In this document: piece after piece, positions 17,214 to 26,842 of the stretch
How positions within the stretch are numbered: position 1 is the stretch's first letter
How the letters are laid out: every line of letters starts with the position of its first letter
Notes under the pieces: model-generated
The model's database searches: none
What the model was told of the DNA's origin: nothing
What the model saw: only the letters and a program-made list of their open reading frames with translations
Assembly (NCBI GenBank): GCA_001768235.1
Contig: MENK01000024.1
Coordinates: forward strand, 210,468 to 274,467
DNA from: Bacteroidetes bacterium GWB2_32_14
Lineage (GTDB): Bacteria; Bacteroidota; Bacteroidia; Bacteroidales; UBA12077
Reading direction: 5' to 3'
DNA length: 64,000 nt
Program-made: the position numbers and the translations under genes

Positions 17214-19520
17214 TTACATATTTATTGGTAAATATACAATAATTTCAGTTCCCTTATTTAATTGTGATTTACATTGTATTGTACCTTTATGTTCCTGAAT
17301 TATTCTTTGAACAATTGATAATCCAAGGCCGGTTCCTTTACCCGGATCTTTTGTTGTAAAAAATGGATCGTAAATGTGTTTCAGGTTTTCTGTTGAAATG
17401 CCTTTTCCTGTATCCGTGATATGGATTTCAATATTATTATTGGTAATGGATGTTTTTATTGATATTTTCCCTTCCCCTTCAATAGCCTGTATCGCATTGG
17501 TAAGGACATTTATGAAAAGCTGGTGAAGTGTACTTTCATTAGCCTTAAATTGGGGTAAATCTTTAGCATACTTTTTAAAAATCTGTATCCTGTTTTTATA
17601 TTGATTAAAAAGCATTGTTAAACAATTATCAATTATATCATGAATATTGCATTCTGAATTTGTATTTTCATTCGTGCGGCTATAATTATTAAGGCTTTTT
17701 ATAATGTTTGTGGTTCGGGCTATTCCCGTGTTAATTGCATTAAAAAGGGGTTTGAGAGACTCTGCGTGATCGGGAAATTTTTCTTTTATATAATTCTCTA
17801 TTGCCATTGAACCATTGTAAATATAATTTATCGGGTTGTTTATCTCGTGTGCAACACCGGCAGTTAAAATACCCAGCGAGGCCATTTTCTCTGTCTGGAT
17901 TAATTGCTCTTGTGCATCTTTAAGTTTTTTCAGGGTTAATTCTAAATTTTCCCTTTGATTGTATAATTCTTCATTTGTACTCTGCAATTCTTCATTGGCA
18001 GTTTGTAATTCTTCTGTTCTTTCTTTAACAATGTATTCAAGGCGTTGATTATATTCTTTAAGCTGGTTTTCAAGCAGTTTTTGTGTTGTAATATTGACTG
18101 TTGATGATATTATATGAGGTTTGTCGTCAATTATTATTGGTTGTGAAGAGTATAGTGTATAAATCTTTTCTTTCTTAGGGGACAAGATCGGAAATTCCAG
18201 ATTCAGAACCTTGCCCTTATTTCTGAGTTCTTTGGAATATTTTTGCAGGCTCGTATTATCTACTTCAAACCCTAATTCATCAGGAGTTTTCCCGAGAACA
18301 TCGTTCAGTTCAAACTGAAATTTTTCTAGAAAAGCCCTGTTCACAAATGAATATCTATTATTGCTGTCGCTAATAACTATTGAATAAGGAACCATATCAA
18401 CCATCAGCTTGAATAATGTTTCGCTTTCTTTCAGCTTGTTTTCCAACTTTTTTCTGTCGGTAATATCAACTATTGATGATAGAATGGCTTTGGTATTATT
18501 AATATCCACAATGCTTGCATAGATAAGCAGGTTATAGGTTTTCCCGTTCCTTGTAGCTGTTATTTCATGGTTTCCTATGTATCCTTTACTGAAAAGTTCA
18601 TCAAGTATTTTCTTATTATTATCAGGGTTACCATAAAAATCAAAATCAGTTGTTTTTTTTCCAATAATCTTTTCCTTAGTCAGCCCTATCTGATTTGCAA
18701 AAGCATTGTTCACCATAATGTAGTGTCCGTCTAACCCAATAAGTGTGATTGCGTTAGAATTCGAGTCAACCAGGGTTTTGAATAATTCATTACTTTGCTT
18801 TATTTCTTCTTCCGCCTTTACCCTGTCGGTAATATCAAACATTATTCCCCTGTAACCAACAGGAATACCATCTTTTTTTATTACACTGGAATAGACCTGA
18901 ACAGGGAAAGTACTTCCATCTTTTCTGGCAGCAGTGTATTGGTTCCCACGAGAGCTTTCACCTCCCACGATCTTTGCGATAGCGTTTTTCAGGCGATCAT
19001 GGTCTTCCTTAACAATAACATTAAAAACACTCAAACCACTTTTAATATCATTTTCAGTAAAACCTAAAGTTTCGTGGCCTGCTTTATTAATATATGTTAC
19101 ATGGCCTTTTATATCCGATTCGTAAACAGTTTGAGGAAGCAATAAGGTCATTTCCTTATATTTTGTTTCGCTCTCACGCAAAGCTTCTTCAGCTTTTATT
19201 CTGTCAGTCATGTCAATAATTATCCCTCTTAATCCAACAGGCGAACCTTCTTCAATAATTGCACTTGAATATACCTGAACAGGAAACTTTTCACCATTTT
19301 TCCTGAGAGCAGTATATTGGTTTCCCGACAGGTTTCCTTTTAAGCATTTTTCAATGTTTAATATTAAAAGTTCTTTTTCTAAAACTAAGGATAGTAAAGT
19401 TATTCCCTGATTAAACTCTTGCTCTGAATATTGAAAATAGTTTAATCCAGCCTGATTAATATATGTAATTTTACCATTTATATCTGCTTCATAAATTGTT
19501 TGAGGCAACAGGCCTGCCAT
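17214..19520 (-). CDS. PAS histidine kinase, C-terminal part of a frameshifted gene
   Basis: 768 residues. Four PAS domains (about 1-110, 125-235, 243-355, 365-480), a long coiled coil (TEELQTANEELQS...), then HisKA with GVAHEINNPINYIYN (phospho-His) and a HATPase_c domain ending in GKGTGLGLSIVQRII. PAS1 and PAS2 are close copies (LLPQTIYEADINGK / LLPQTVYESDIKGH), an internal duplication. The apparent ATG falls inside the first PAS domain (normal text is EMAGLLPQ), so it is not a natural start: it continues the membrane part at 19478-20191 in the -1 frame. Autophosphorylates and signals to the receiver 3 bases downstream. Confidence 0.88.
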   Translation of the reverse strand: MAGLLPQTIYEADINGKITYINQAGLNYFQYSEQEFNQGITLLSLVLEKELLILNIEKCLKGNLSGNQYTALRKNGEKFPVQVYSSAIIEEGSPVGLRGIIIDMTDRIKAEEALRESETKYKEMTLLLPQTVYESDIKGHVTYINKAGHETLGFTENDIKSGLSVFNVIVKEDHDRLKNAIAKIVGGESSRGNQYTAARKDGSTFPVQVYSSVIKKDGIPVGYRGIMFDITDRVKAEEEIKQSNELFKTLVDSNSNAITLIGLDGHYIMVNNAFANQIGLTKEKIIGKKTTDFDFYGNPDNNKKILDELFSKGYIGNHEITATRNGKTYNLLIYASIVDINNTKAILSSIVDITDRKKLENKLKESETLFKLMVDMVPYSIVISDSNNRYSFVNRAFLEKFQFELNDVLGKTPDELGFEVDNTSLQKYSKELRNKGKVLNLEFPILSPKKEKIYTLYSSQPIIIDDKPHIISSTVNITTQKLLENQLKEYNQRLEYIVKERTEELQTANEELQSTNEELYNQRENLELTLKKLKDAQEQLIQTEKMASLGILTAGVAHEINNPINYIYNGSMAIENYIKEKFPDHAESLKPLFNAINTGIARTTNIIKSLNNYSRTNENTNSECNIHDIIDNCLTMLFNQYKNRIQIFKKYAKDLPQFKANESTLHQLFINVLTNAIQAIEGEGKISIKTSITNNNIEIHITDTGKGISTENLKHIYDPFFTTKDPGKGTGLGLSIVQRIIQEHKGTIQCKSQLNKGTEIIVYLPINM

Positions 19521-20191
19521 TTCCCTGTATTTTTTTCACTTTTGGCAAAAGCTGATTCGGCTTCTTTTCTTTCTTTTATATCCTCTTCCGCCCTGTCGAG
19601 GGCAGCTTTGTTTATTGAAAAAATATTGTATCCTATAAATCCTATTAATATAAAAGATAGCGATGTATCAATGATGTAATCAATTAGATTTTTGCCGTAA
19701 ATGCCAATATCATCCTGGTTTGACAAAACAAAAAATAAAAAAAAGCCAATACTTACTAATGAGTATAGAAAAGGAAGGTATTTTCCCTTTTTAATTAAAA
19801 GGGGTACCATAGACAAAACTACAAAAACGTAAGCAACTGCATCAACCCTGCTTACCGATTTGTCTTCTGAGCCTATCAATGCAAACCAAACGATAGAAAT
19901 AGCAATAACAAGTATGAGATTGGCCGACAGGTTATAATACCCCCTGATAAGCAGTATTAAACAGAAGAAATATCCCAGAAAGCCCGCGATAATTGGTGTG
20001 AGAACAGGGAAATATAATTGACCATAAATATCGCTTGTAAGATGATTATAGCTTGTTTTTAGCAACACGAAAAGAGTGGTTAATAATGCAGCAACACACA
20101 GGTAATATACAAACCTTGCCCTTTGTTGAACAATAAAACCCGATTGTTCATAGGCTTTTAATGGTTTAGGTAGTTTGAATATCTTATTCAT
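19478..20191 (-). CDS. Membrane sensor part of the frameshifted PAS kinase
   Basis: 237 residues with about six membrane helices (FVYYLCVAALLTTLFVLL, IIAGFLGYFFCLILLI, LILVIAISIVWFALIG, AVAYVFVVLSMVPLLI, LYSLVSIGFFLFFVLS, SLSFILIGFIGYNIF). The end, DIKERKEAESAFAKSEK, is the usual linker into a PAS domain, but the frame then leaves it (NTGKWQACC). One more A in the 7-A run at 19530-19536 would restore KSEKKYREMAGLLPQ and join it to the downstream kinase. So this is the N-terminus of one kinase of about 1,000 residues, either broken, mis-sequenced, or joined by -1 slippage on A-AAA-AAT. Confidence 0.85.
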   Translation of the reverse strand: MNKIFKLPKPLKAYEQSGFIVQQRARFVYYLCVAALLTTLFVLLKTSYNHLTSDIYGQLYFPVLTPIIAGFLGYFFCLILLIRGYYNLSANLILVIAISIVWFALIGSEDKSVSRVDAVAYVFVVLSMVPLLIKKGKYLPFLYSLVSIGFFLFFVLSNQDDIGIYGKNLIDYIIDTSLSFILIGFIGYNIFSINKAALDRAEEDIKERKEAESAFAKSEKNTGKWQACCLKQFMKQI

Positions 20192-20450
20192 GTTATAAAA
20201 AGTTGGAATTTAATCCCGTAACGTAAATTACGTTATTTTTTATTTATCCTGAAAGTTTTAAAATCGATTTTTTAAATTACAATGCTTTACTTACTATAAT
20301 TTATAAACCGTATAATTGGATATACTATTAAAAGATGTTTAAAAAAGAAAGTCAGGAGACCCCATGTTGATAGTGGAGTTACAATATATTGCTATTCATG
20401 GTAAAAGGCAGTTTTGTGCCCGGGTTCCTGGGAAAAATATAATGTCAGGT

Positions 20451-21158
20451 TTATTTTATTTTGGAAAGGTTTTCATCAAATTTTGCCGATATATAATTTG
20501 AATCATAATCGGGATTATAGATAATACTTCCTTCAATATAATTAAAATATCCTTTGATGAATTGTTTTGGGCAGGTATAAACTTCTTCTAAATTCTCGTC
20601 GATATACTGAGGTATTTCTGTTAAAACCTGTTCTACTGCAATATTTTTTGCCTGTAATTTTGATAATTCCCGGGTATAATGATTGAATGTTTCTTTCGAA
20701 ATGCTGATTATTATTACATATTCTCCGAATTGTTTGTGTTCATTATGCCTGTGAACTAAATACAGCTTGTCGTTAAATACCAGTTCGGCAGTTTTATAAA
20801 ACGAATTCACGAATTTAAACCCTTCTTTTAAAATCTCTTTTGCCACATTTTCATTTCTGGTGTAATGCAGGTATATTTTTACATCGGCATTATCTCCAAA
20901 CAAGAATGAATATATATCATCGTTTAAAAATTTATCTTTAGGATTTTTCTTGTTGAACTTATCAATGTAATCGGGCATTTCTGATTTTTTCGATTCTACA
21001 TCTTTTAATTGCAACCGTTCAATATAAGAGTTTATTGCTGAATTTTTCTGAACAAGTTTTAAATGCAGGTAAAGAATATAAGCAAGCAGGACAATAATGA
21101 GATAAAACTCAAAATTGGCAGTAACTGACCCAATTATTTGAATTAAAAATATCAACAT
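20451..21158 (-). CDS. Membrane-anchored protein of unknown function with possible ART-like core
   Basis: 235 residues. One membrane helix near the N-terminus (LIIVLLAYILYLHL), then a charged linker. The segment IYLHYTRNENVAKEILKEGF (about residues 94-113) followed by KTAELVFNDKLYLV resembles the start of ADP-ribosyltransferase-fold domains such as DarT, where Y-H-x-T and an ILxxGF helix line the NAD pocket. The remaining catalytic positions are not obvious. Not recognised with confidence; the fold is a suggestion only. No antitoxin-like neighbour; a single gene. Confidence 0.6.
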   Translation of the reverse strand: MLIFLIQIIGSVTANFEFYLIIVLLAYILYLHLKLVQKNSAINSYIERLQLKDVESKKSEMPDYIDKFNKKNPKDKFLNDDIYSFLFGDNADVKIYLHYTRNENVAKEILKEGFKFVNSFYKTAELVFNDKLYLVHRHNEHKQFGEYVIIISISKETFNHYTRELSKLQAKNIAVEQVLTEIPQYIDENLEEVYTCPKQFIKGYFNYIEGSIIYNPDYDSNYISAKFDENLSKIK

Positions 21159-21322
21159 TTTTAAAAAATTGATTAAAGATATTTAAAATGATTGATTTTT
21201 AAAAATATATTTAAAAGATTACATTTTGAATTAGTTGCCTGTATTTTAAATATATAACATGAATTCATGTTATATTGCTTAATCAGTTTAAAACGCAACA
21301 TGAAGGGTATATAAAGAATCAT

Positions 21323-22069
21323 TTAAAAAATCCTGTACGAAGCACCGATGTTTAAACGTACCTGGTACATCTCGTAATCGATATTATCGAAATCGGGTTT
21401 AAAAATACTTTTAAATCCAACCTGAATACGGCCATAAAGATTCATTTTGTCGCTTAGTTTATAGCGATATCCGAGCAGAATACCATAATCATAATTATCT
21501 AAAAACTCGCTAAAATCATAATTCGCATCAGCACTGCCAGGTAATATTGCATTATCAGTTATGCTTTTATCTGCATTAATTACTCCATCGCTTGCGTCAG
21601 TATTAAATGTGCCTTCAAGGATAATCGAATAATATATTCCGAAAAGTACAGCTCTGCTGTCGCGTAATTGGTAAATCCCGACTAATGGAAATTCAACCAT
21701 TCGCAATTCAACATCGGTGTAGGTTTCGCCTGAGAAATATAATTTGGAACCATCTCCGGGATAATATGGCTGACTGATAACATCGGCATCGGCAGTAAAT
21801 GAGATAACCCGGTAGTTAACTTCTGCTGCAATTTTCCAGTTTCCTGAAACAGGATATTCTGCACCCAAACCTAAAAAAGGATAAGGCTCAGGAGTACCCC
21901 CGGCTCCATCGGGAATATCGGAGAAAGGGAATGGAGTAGCGCCGCCAAGGTCAATTCCTAAAGCGGGATAAACAGATAATTTTCGTTCTTGCGAATAGCA
22001 ATTAATATTTAATAAGAACAGGAGCAGGATTAAATTAAGAAGATATGGCAGAATATTTAATTTTTTCAT
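21323..22069 (-). CDS. Outer-membrane beta-barrel protein
   Basis: 248 residues from the ATG at 22069, chosen because it opens the signal peptide MKKLNILPYLLNLILLLFLL with cleavage after NCYSQ. The mature part has alternating hydrophobic strands (WKIAAEVNYRVISFT, YDYGILLGYRYKLSDKMNLYGRIQVGF) and ends in a C-terminal Phe (IGASYRIF), as outer-membrane barrels do. One base separates it from the upstream PCMD lipoprotein, so the two are co-translated and likely work together at the cell surface. Confidence 0.82.
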   Translation of the reverse strand: MKKLNILPYLLNLILLLFLLNINCYSQERKLSVYPALGIDLGGATPFPFSDIPDGAGGTPEPYPFLGLGAEYPVSGNWKIAAEVNYRVISFTADADVISQPYYPGDGSKLYFSGETYTDVELRMVEFPLVGIYQLRDSRAVLFGIYYSIILEGTFNTDASDGVINADKSITDNAILPGSADANYDFSEFLDNYDYGILLGYRYKLSDKMNLYGRIQVGFKSIFKPDFDNIDYEMYQVRLNIGASYRIF

Positions 22070-22070
22070 G

Positions 22071-23138
22071 TTATTCCAGGTAAATAAGTTCCAGGTTATT
22101 GACAATTAATTCACTTCCAACAGCACCTGTCCATAAGTCGCCATCTTTACTTGATGTAAACACAACTGTAATATGTGTTGGGTTTTCGGTACTTGTATAT
22201 GTAAAATCAACCATTTCTTCTGATAGTAGGTTCCCTGATGTTCCCGATATAAAATCTGCTCTTCCTATCTCGATTGTTTCGGTACCAGTCCGTTTTTCGA
22301 GTATCGCGTAAATATTGCATTTATCGAAGCCATCTAAAGAATCAATTGTAAAACCACCAAAAATATTGGAAGGATTATTAAGTGTTGCTTTAATATAGTC
22401 TGGCCCGGCAGTATATTTAAATTTAAATTTTATAGATACTGGCCTCCAGAAATAGGGAATGCCAAATGTTGTTGCTTTTTTAGGGTCTGTAGGATTTGCA
22501 ATTGCACCGGCCAAACTAAACCTGCCTGTAAATAAAGTACCTGCTGTTATTGGAATTGCCCCTGAGACACTTGTTTTTATTAATACCATTGTATCTTCTA
22601 AACCAACATTTTCATCAACATAAGGCATTGTGTTATAAACACCATATGTACTTGTTCCCGAGTTAGCCGATGCCCATAATGTTGTGTTTTTTAATCGCCC
22701 TGCTTCTTTATAGCTTGCTGATGTTGATAACTGAACATCGTACCAATCCTGAAACCCCGAATTTTGTATCTGCTTGTGAATTATTTGAACAATATATGTT
22801 TCAGAATTGCCATCTTCGGCCGTTACCTCGTAAAAAACAGCATCGTCAGCATCATTAAAAACAACTTGTGTTCCTGATGATGGTGATACTTTTGCCCCTG
22901 ATGATACTTTTATTGATGGTATAATGGTCAACGGGAAAAATTCTTCAGCCGGAGAGTTTGAAACGACAATATATATTTTTTTTAGTGTTTCATCAATAAT
23001 AACATCCTGAACAACTAAGCCGGAATTGCTTGAACTGGTTATTTCATATTTTGAAATTTTATTTAAATCAGATTCATCGTCATTACATGAATACATGATA
23101 AATAAAACCGACAGGGTAATTAGCAGAATTTTTTTCAT
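22071..23138 (-). CDS. PCMD-domain lipoprotein
   Basis: 355 residues. Lipoprotein signal MKKILLITLSVLFIMYSC (lipid Cys 18). Residues 28-120 form an Ig-like domain (VVQDVIIDETLKKIYIVV, YEVTAEDGNSETYIVQI) of the kind in Bacteroidota surface lipoproteins. Residues 125-355 match the PCMD (putative carbohydrate metabolism) domain: FQDWYDVQ, LWASANSGTSTYG, YFWRPVSIKFKFKY, and HITVVFTSSKDGDLWTGAVGS. PCMD domains are thought to bind or process glycans. Paired with a barrel protein; no SusC/SusD or glycosidase nearby. Confidence 0.85.
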   Translation of the reverse strand: MKKILLITLSVLFIMYSCNDDESDLNKISKYEITSSSNSGLVVQDVIIDETLKKIYIVVSNSPAEEFFPLTIIPSIKVSSGAKVSPSSGTQVVFNDADDAVFYEVTAEDGNSETYIVQIIHKQIQNSGFQDWYDVQLSTSASYKEAGRLKNTTLWASANSGTSTYGVYNTMPYVDENVGLEDTMVLIKTSVSGAIPITAGTLFTGRFSLAGAIANPTDPKKATTFGIPYFWRPVSIKFKFKYTAGPDYIKATLNNPSNIFGGFTIDSLDGFDKCNIYAILEKRTGTETIEIGRADFISGTSGNLLSEEMVDFTYTSTENPTHITVVFTSSKDGDLWTGAVGSELIVNNLELIYLE

Positions 23139-23258
23139 TTTAGTTTTTTATGATTTGTTGTAAAAATAATAAAATTTAAATAGGTGTGGCATCTGTTAGG
23201 GTTTTGGTTTAAAATCCTGAAAAAACAATAAGAATATTATTTAGAATTGTAAGATGTG

Positions 23259-24608
23259 TTAATTACCAGGCATCTTGTTTTTAAGTGATATTCTTAGATA
23301 AATAAATCCAACTAAAGCAGCAAAAAATGAGCCAACTAATATACCCAGTTTAGCCTGGTTTATAAGAATAATGTTAGAGTATGCCAGGGTGCTTATAAAA
23401 ATTGACATGGTGAAACCAATACCTCCTAAAATGCTAATTCCAAAAATACTACTCCAGTTTATATCCCGGGGTAATTCTGCAATTTTTAACTTAATGGTGA
23501 GGTATGTAAAAAGAAAAATCCCTATTATTTTTCCAAAAAATAAGCTTAAAGATATATTTAATGTTAGCGAGTTAAATGATTCCAGGCTAAAGCCGGTGAG
23601 AACCACTCCTGCATTTGCAAACGCGAATAAGGGCATTACAATAAAAGTAACAAACCCGTGCAAAGTATGTTCGAGACTTTGAAGCGGACTCTGAACTTTA
23701 TGCAGATGACTTTCCATATTATCAATAGATGCAAGCTGTTTATGGTTTAGTGTAATTGGATTTTCACAAGGTTCATCACAGAAATCTTCAATAGACTGTT
23801 TAATTTTAAATGTAAAATCTTTTAATTTTATTTTTCGTGTTGCCGGAATAGAGAATGCAATCAATACACCTGCTATTGTTGGATGAATTCCTGCTTTTAA
23901 AAATAAATACCAGACAATCCAACCAATTACCATATAGAATGGTATAAAATGAATATTTAAATAGTTAAAAAGAAACAGGATAGCAATTAAAACAAAAGCA
24001 ATAAAAAGTAAACTCCAGTGGATTTCAGCACTGTAAAAAAGTGCGATTACAATAACTGCTCCTATATCGTCAACTATTGCAAAAGCAACTAAAAATACCT
24101 TTAAAGCGAGTGGAACACGTTTGCCCAAGAGGCTTAAAATACCTAAAGAAAAGGCAATGTCAGTAGCCATGGGTATTCCCCAACCACTTGAACCAACATC
24201 ACCGGAATTAAGAAATGTAAATAATAACGCGGGAACTACCATTCCTCCAATTGCTGCAATTATTGGTAGTGCAGCTTGTTTTGGTGACGATAATTCGCCG
24301 GCTATGAGTTCTCTTTTTATTTCTAACCCGACCATGAAAAAGAATATGGCCATTAAACCATCGTTAATCCATAATATTATGGGTTTTGTCAGATTAAAAA
24401 GTTCTGAGCCTATAGTGAAATCTTGTTTCCAGAACAACTCATATTTACTTCCCAATCCTGAATTTGCAAATAGTAAAGCTGCAATGGTTGCAATAATTAA
24501 GAGTATTCCTCCCGATGATTCAATTTTTGAAAACCGTATAAAAGGCTCTTTAATTGTATCGAAAGGATCTTTTTCTATTTGAATGTTTGTTTGGTTTTTA
24601 GTATCCAT
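23259..24608 (-). CDS. nhaA: Na+/H+ antiporter NhaA
   Basis: 449 residues, slightly longer than E. coli NhaA through a charged insert at about 270-310 that is usual in Bacteroidota. About 12 membrane helices. The signature region contains DGLMAIFFFMVGLEIKRE, the paired aspartates that bind Na+ in MATDIAFSLG and AIVDDIGAVIVIALF, and the LGGIGFTMSIFIS segment. It exchanges cytoplasmic Na+ for H+ and is expected in a salt-exposed organism. Confidence 0.96.
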   Translation of the reverse strand: MDTKNQTNIQIEKDPFDTIKEPFIRFSKIESSGGILLIIATIAALLFANSGLGSKYELFWKQDFTIGSELFNLTKPIILWINDGLMAIFFFMVGLEIKRELIAGELSSPKQAALPIIAAIGGMVVPALLFTFLNSGDVGSSGWGIPMATDIAFSLGILSLLGKRVPLALKVFLVAFAIVDDIGAVIVIALFYSAEIHWSLLFIAFVLIAILFLFNYLNIHFIPFYMVIGWIVWYLFLKAGIHPTIAGVLIAFSIPATRKIKLKDFTFKIKQSIEDFCDEPCENPITLNHKQLASIDNMESHLHKVQSPLQSLEHTLHGFVTFIVMPLFAFANAGVVLTGFSLESFNSLTLNISLSLFFGKIIGIFLFTYLTIKLKIAELPRDINWSSIFGISILGGIGFTMSIFISTLAYSNIILINQAKLGILVGSFFAALVGFIYLRISLKNKMPGN

Positions 24609-24680
24609 ATTTTAATTTCAGTCAAAAGATGAATGTTAATACAAAAAATTATTTTGCTTGTTCAAAATGCATTGAAAAAG

Positions 24681-25403
24681 TTATTCTGATTGTAAGAAAT
24701 TATTTGCTTCATTCAATTTTTCTTTAGTACCTACATCAAACCAATAATTATTTTTAGGAATATAAGCTTTTATTAGTTGTTTTTTTGATAATTCGAGATA
24801 TTTTGAAGTGATTGAAAAAACATGATCATTCTCAAAAAAAGTAAAAATCCCGGGATTTATAATATGTATTCCGCTAAAAGCCAGTTTTGACAATTCTTTG
24901 TCATATTTTGAGATAATTTTCACATTTGTTTTACTATTTTCCCAGCCACATAATTGATTCTTGGAATTTATAAGGAAATACCTGCTGCTTGAACGCCGGC
25001 TCATAACAAGTGTTGCCAGGGCTTTATTTTCCAAATGATAACTATAAAGCCCTGCCAGATCAATATCGCTGATTATATCTACATTGTGCACTATAAATGG
25101 TTTGTTATCATTAAAAAACCAGGATGCTTTTTTTAATCCGCCACCGGTATCCAGCAGCAAATCTGTTTCGTCAGAAATTTCGATTCGGATATCAAAATTG
25201 TTTTTTTGTTTCAAAAAGTCAAGTACCTGTTCTGCCAAATAATGAACATTAATAATTATTTCGCTAACACCGCTTTGTTTGAGTTTAAGAATTACATGTT
25301 CAAGCAATGGAATATTATTCACTTTTACCAGGGCTTTTGGTACAGTGTTGGTTAATGGGTTTAATCTTGTGCCTTTTCCAGCGGCAAATATCATTGCTTT
25401 CAT
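24681..25403 (-). CDS. murU: MurNAc-1-phosphate uridylyltransferase-like (MurU family)
   Basis: 240 residues. NTP-transferase fold: AAGKGTRLNPLTNTVPKALV (nucleotide-binding loop), NVHYLAEQV, LLDTGGGLKKA, HNVDIISDIDL, and the terminal WFDVGTKEKLNEA. In Pseudomonas MurU makes UDP-MurNAc from MurNAc-1-P in the AmgK/MurU cell-wall recycling bypass. It lies 9 bases after a RapZ-C protein, which is 9 bases after an AmgK-like kinase. Sequence alone would also allow glucose- or mannose-1-P as substrate; the neighbours favour MurNAc-1-P. Confidence 0.8.
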   Translation of the reverse strand: MKAMIFAAGKGTRLNPLTNTVPKALVKVNNIPLLEHVILKLKQSGVSEIIINVHYLAEQVLDFLKQKNNFDIRIEISDETDLLLDTGGGLKKASWFFNDNKPFIVHNVDIISDIDLAGLYSYHLENKALATLVMSRRSSSRYFLINSKNQLCGWENSKTNVKIISKYDKELSKLAFSGIHIINPGIFTFFENDHVFSITSKYLELSKKQLIKAYIPKNNYWFDVGTKEKLNEANNFLQSE

Positions 25404-25412
25404 TTTGGATTC

Positions 25413-25817
25413 TTATTTTGATTTATCCAGCCCGATGTGTTTAAGTTTAACAAAGATATTTTTGTTTTTTGAAAGATGTAAAGCCAGTTTTTCGGCAGCA
25501 TATACAGACCTGTGCCGGCCTCCGGTACATCCAAAATTCACCATTAAGCTGGTAAATTCTCTTTCAGAATAAATTCTTACAGACTGATCCACGATATCGA
25601 AAACATGAGATAAAAACTGTTGCATTTCAGGTTGATTATCCAAAAAAGTAATAATCTCAGTATCCTTGCCTGTTAAGCTTTTATATTCATCAACCCGCCC
25701 CGGGTTTGGGATTGCACGGCAATCGAAAACAAATCCCCCTCCATTACCTGATTTATCATAGGGAATTGATTTTTTATACGAAAAGCTGTTTATAGTTACG
25801 GTTAGTATTGTATTCAT
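25413..25817 (-). CDS. Stand-alone RapZ C-terminal-domain protein
   Basis: 134 residues. It matches only the C-terminal half of Rap[21 protein letters not shown], the LTGKD loop, and the signature [16 protein letters not shown]. The N-terminal P-loop domain of RapZ (about 150 residues) is absent. In E. coli this C-terminal domain binds glucosamine-6-phosphate and the sRNAs GlmZ/GlmY. Here it sits inside an AmgK-MurU operon, which suggests an amino-sugar sensor or regulator of recycling. Such truncated RapZ-C proteins next to kinases are, as I recall, usual in Bacteroidota. Confidence 0.88.
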   Translation of the reverse strand: MNTILTVTINSFSYKKSIPYDKSGNGGGFVFDCRAIPNPGRVDEYKSLTGKDTEIITFLDNQPEMQQFLSHVFDIVDQSVRIYSEREFTSLMVNFGCTGGRHRSVYAAEKLALHLSKNKNIFVKLKHIGLDKSK

Positions 25818-25826
25818 TCAAGTGTT

Positions 25827-26840
25827 TTATTCGTTTAGTTGGTTAATGATGCTTTTTAATTCGGGAAGATAACGAACAATACCTGTTTTTTCTGTAATAA
25901 ATTTCAGGTTTTTTATAGCTGGAGGGATACTTTCAATAAAATGTTTTTTCCCTTCTTGTAAACCTCTTCGTCCATAAGCTCCCAGTGTTTGTAATATACG
26001 TAAAAAGGCAAATCCGTAAAAAAATTCAATAAATTCATCTGTTTTTATTGCAACTTGTTTATTTACCTCATTCATATAGTAGTTAAGTAAAATCATTCTT
26101 GAAGTTTCCGGGATATTTGCTTTAGCCTGGTAAAGCAATGATGCTAAATCGTATTGCAAAGCTCCTTTTCGCCCTCCTTGGTAATCAATAAAATAGGGTT
26201 CGTTATTTTTTATGAGGATATTACGGGCCTGAAAATCCCTATACATGAAAAAATCAGAATCTGTTTTTAATAAATACCCGGCTAAATGTTCAAAATCTGA
26301 TTCCAGTTTATTTAGATTGAATTTCAGGTTAAAGGATTCAATAAAATTTACTTTAAAATAGTTTAAATCAAATAAAATAGCTTCTTTGTCAAACGATTTA
26401 AAAGGATAGCAATACGAGTAATCAAGATTTTTCCCGGCTGTAATTTGAAAATTGATGAGATTCTGTAATACTTTTTTGTACATCTCTAATACAATATCGG
26501 GAAAATCATTAGTTTCCCTGTTATTATTTAACCAGTTCAAAAGCTGAATATCACCAAGATCTTCAATTAAATAAATATTATTCTGTAGTTCGTGTAAATA
26601 AATTCTTGGAACAGGAACATTGAACTTGATAAAATGTTCGGTAAATTTTATAAATGCAAGATTTTCAAAGGCGTTTTCATTATATACACCCAGTGCGTTT
26701 CTGTTTTTTTCATATAGCCGAAAGTAAACCCTTGATGATCCTGAGTTAGGCAGTTGTATAATATTCTCAGGATTACGCCCCGACCAATTTAAAAATAGCC
26801 GGCTTAAATTACCAATTACTGGTTTATAAATATTTTCCAT
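25827..26840 (-). CDS. AmgK-like sugar kinase (aminoglycoside-phosphotransferase fold)
   Basis: 337 residues. Kinase fold with the Brenner motif FMYRDFQARNILI (catalytic Asp and Asn) and the metal-binding FIDYQGGRKG. The extended C-terminal helices are those of the APH family. AmgK phosphorylates MurNAc (and GlcNAc) at C1 so that MurU can make UDP-MurNAc. The tight order kinase - RapZ-C - uridylyltransferase (9-base gaps) supports this reading. First or second gene of the operon: the DUF554 gene ends 2 bases upstream. Confidence 0.82.
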   Translation of the reverse strand: MENIYKPVIGNLSRLFLNWSGRNPENIIQLPNSGSSRVYFRLYEKNRNALGVYNENAFENLAFIKFTEHFIKFNVPVPRIYLHELQNNIYLIEDLGDIQLLNWLNNNRETNDFPDIVLEMYKKVLQNLINFQITAGKNLDYSYCYPFKSFDKEAILFDLNYFKVNFIESFNLKFNLNKLESDFEHLAGYLLKTDSDFFMYRDFQARNILIKNNEPYFIDYQGGRKGALQYDLASLLYQAKANIPETSRMILLNYYMNEVNKQVAIKTDEFIEFFYGFAFLRILQTLGAYGRRGLQEGKKHFIESIPPAIKNLKFITEKTGIVRYLPELKSIINQLNE

Positions 26841-26842
26841 TT

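Noticed and set aside
20192..20450. Possible RNA gene in the gap after the PAS kinase start
   Set aside because: No tRNA-like fold, no convincing promoter and terminator pair; nothing supportable.
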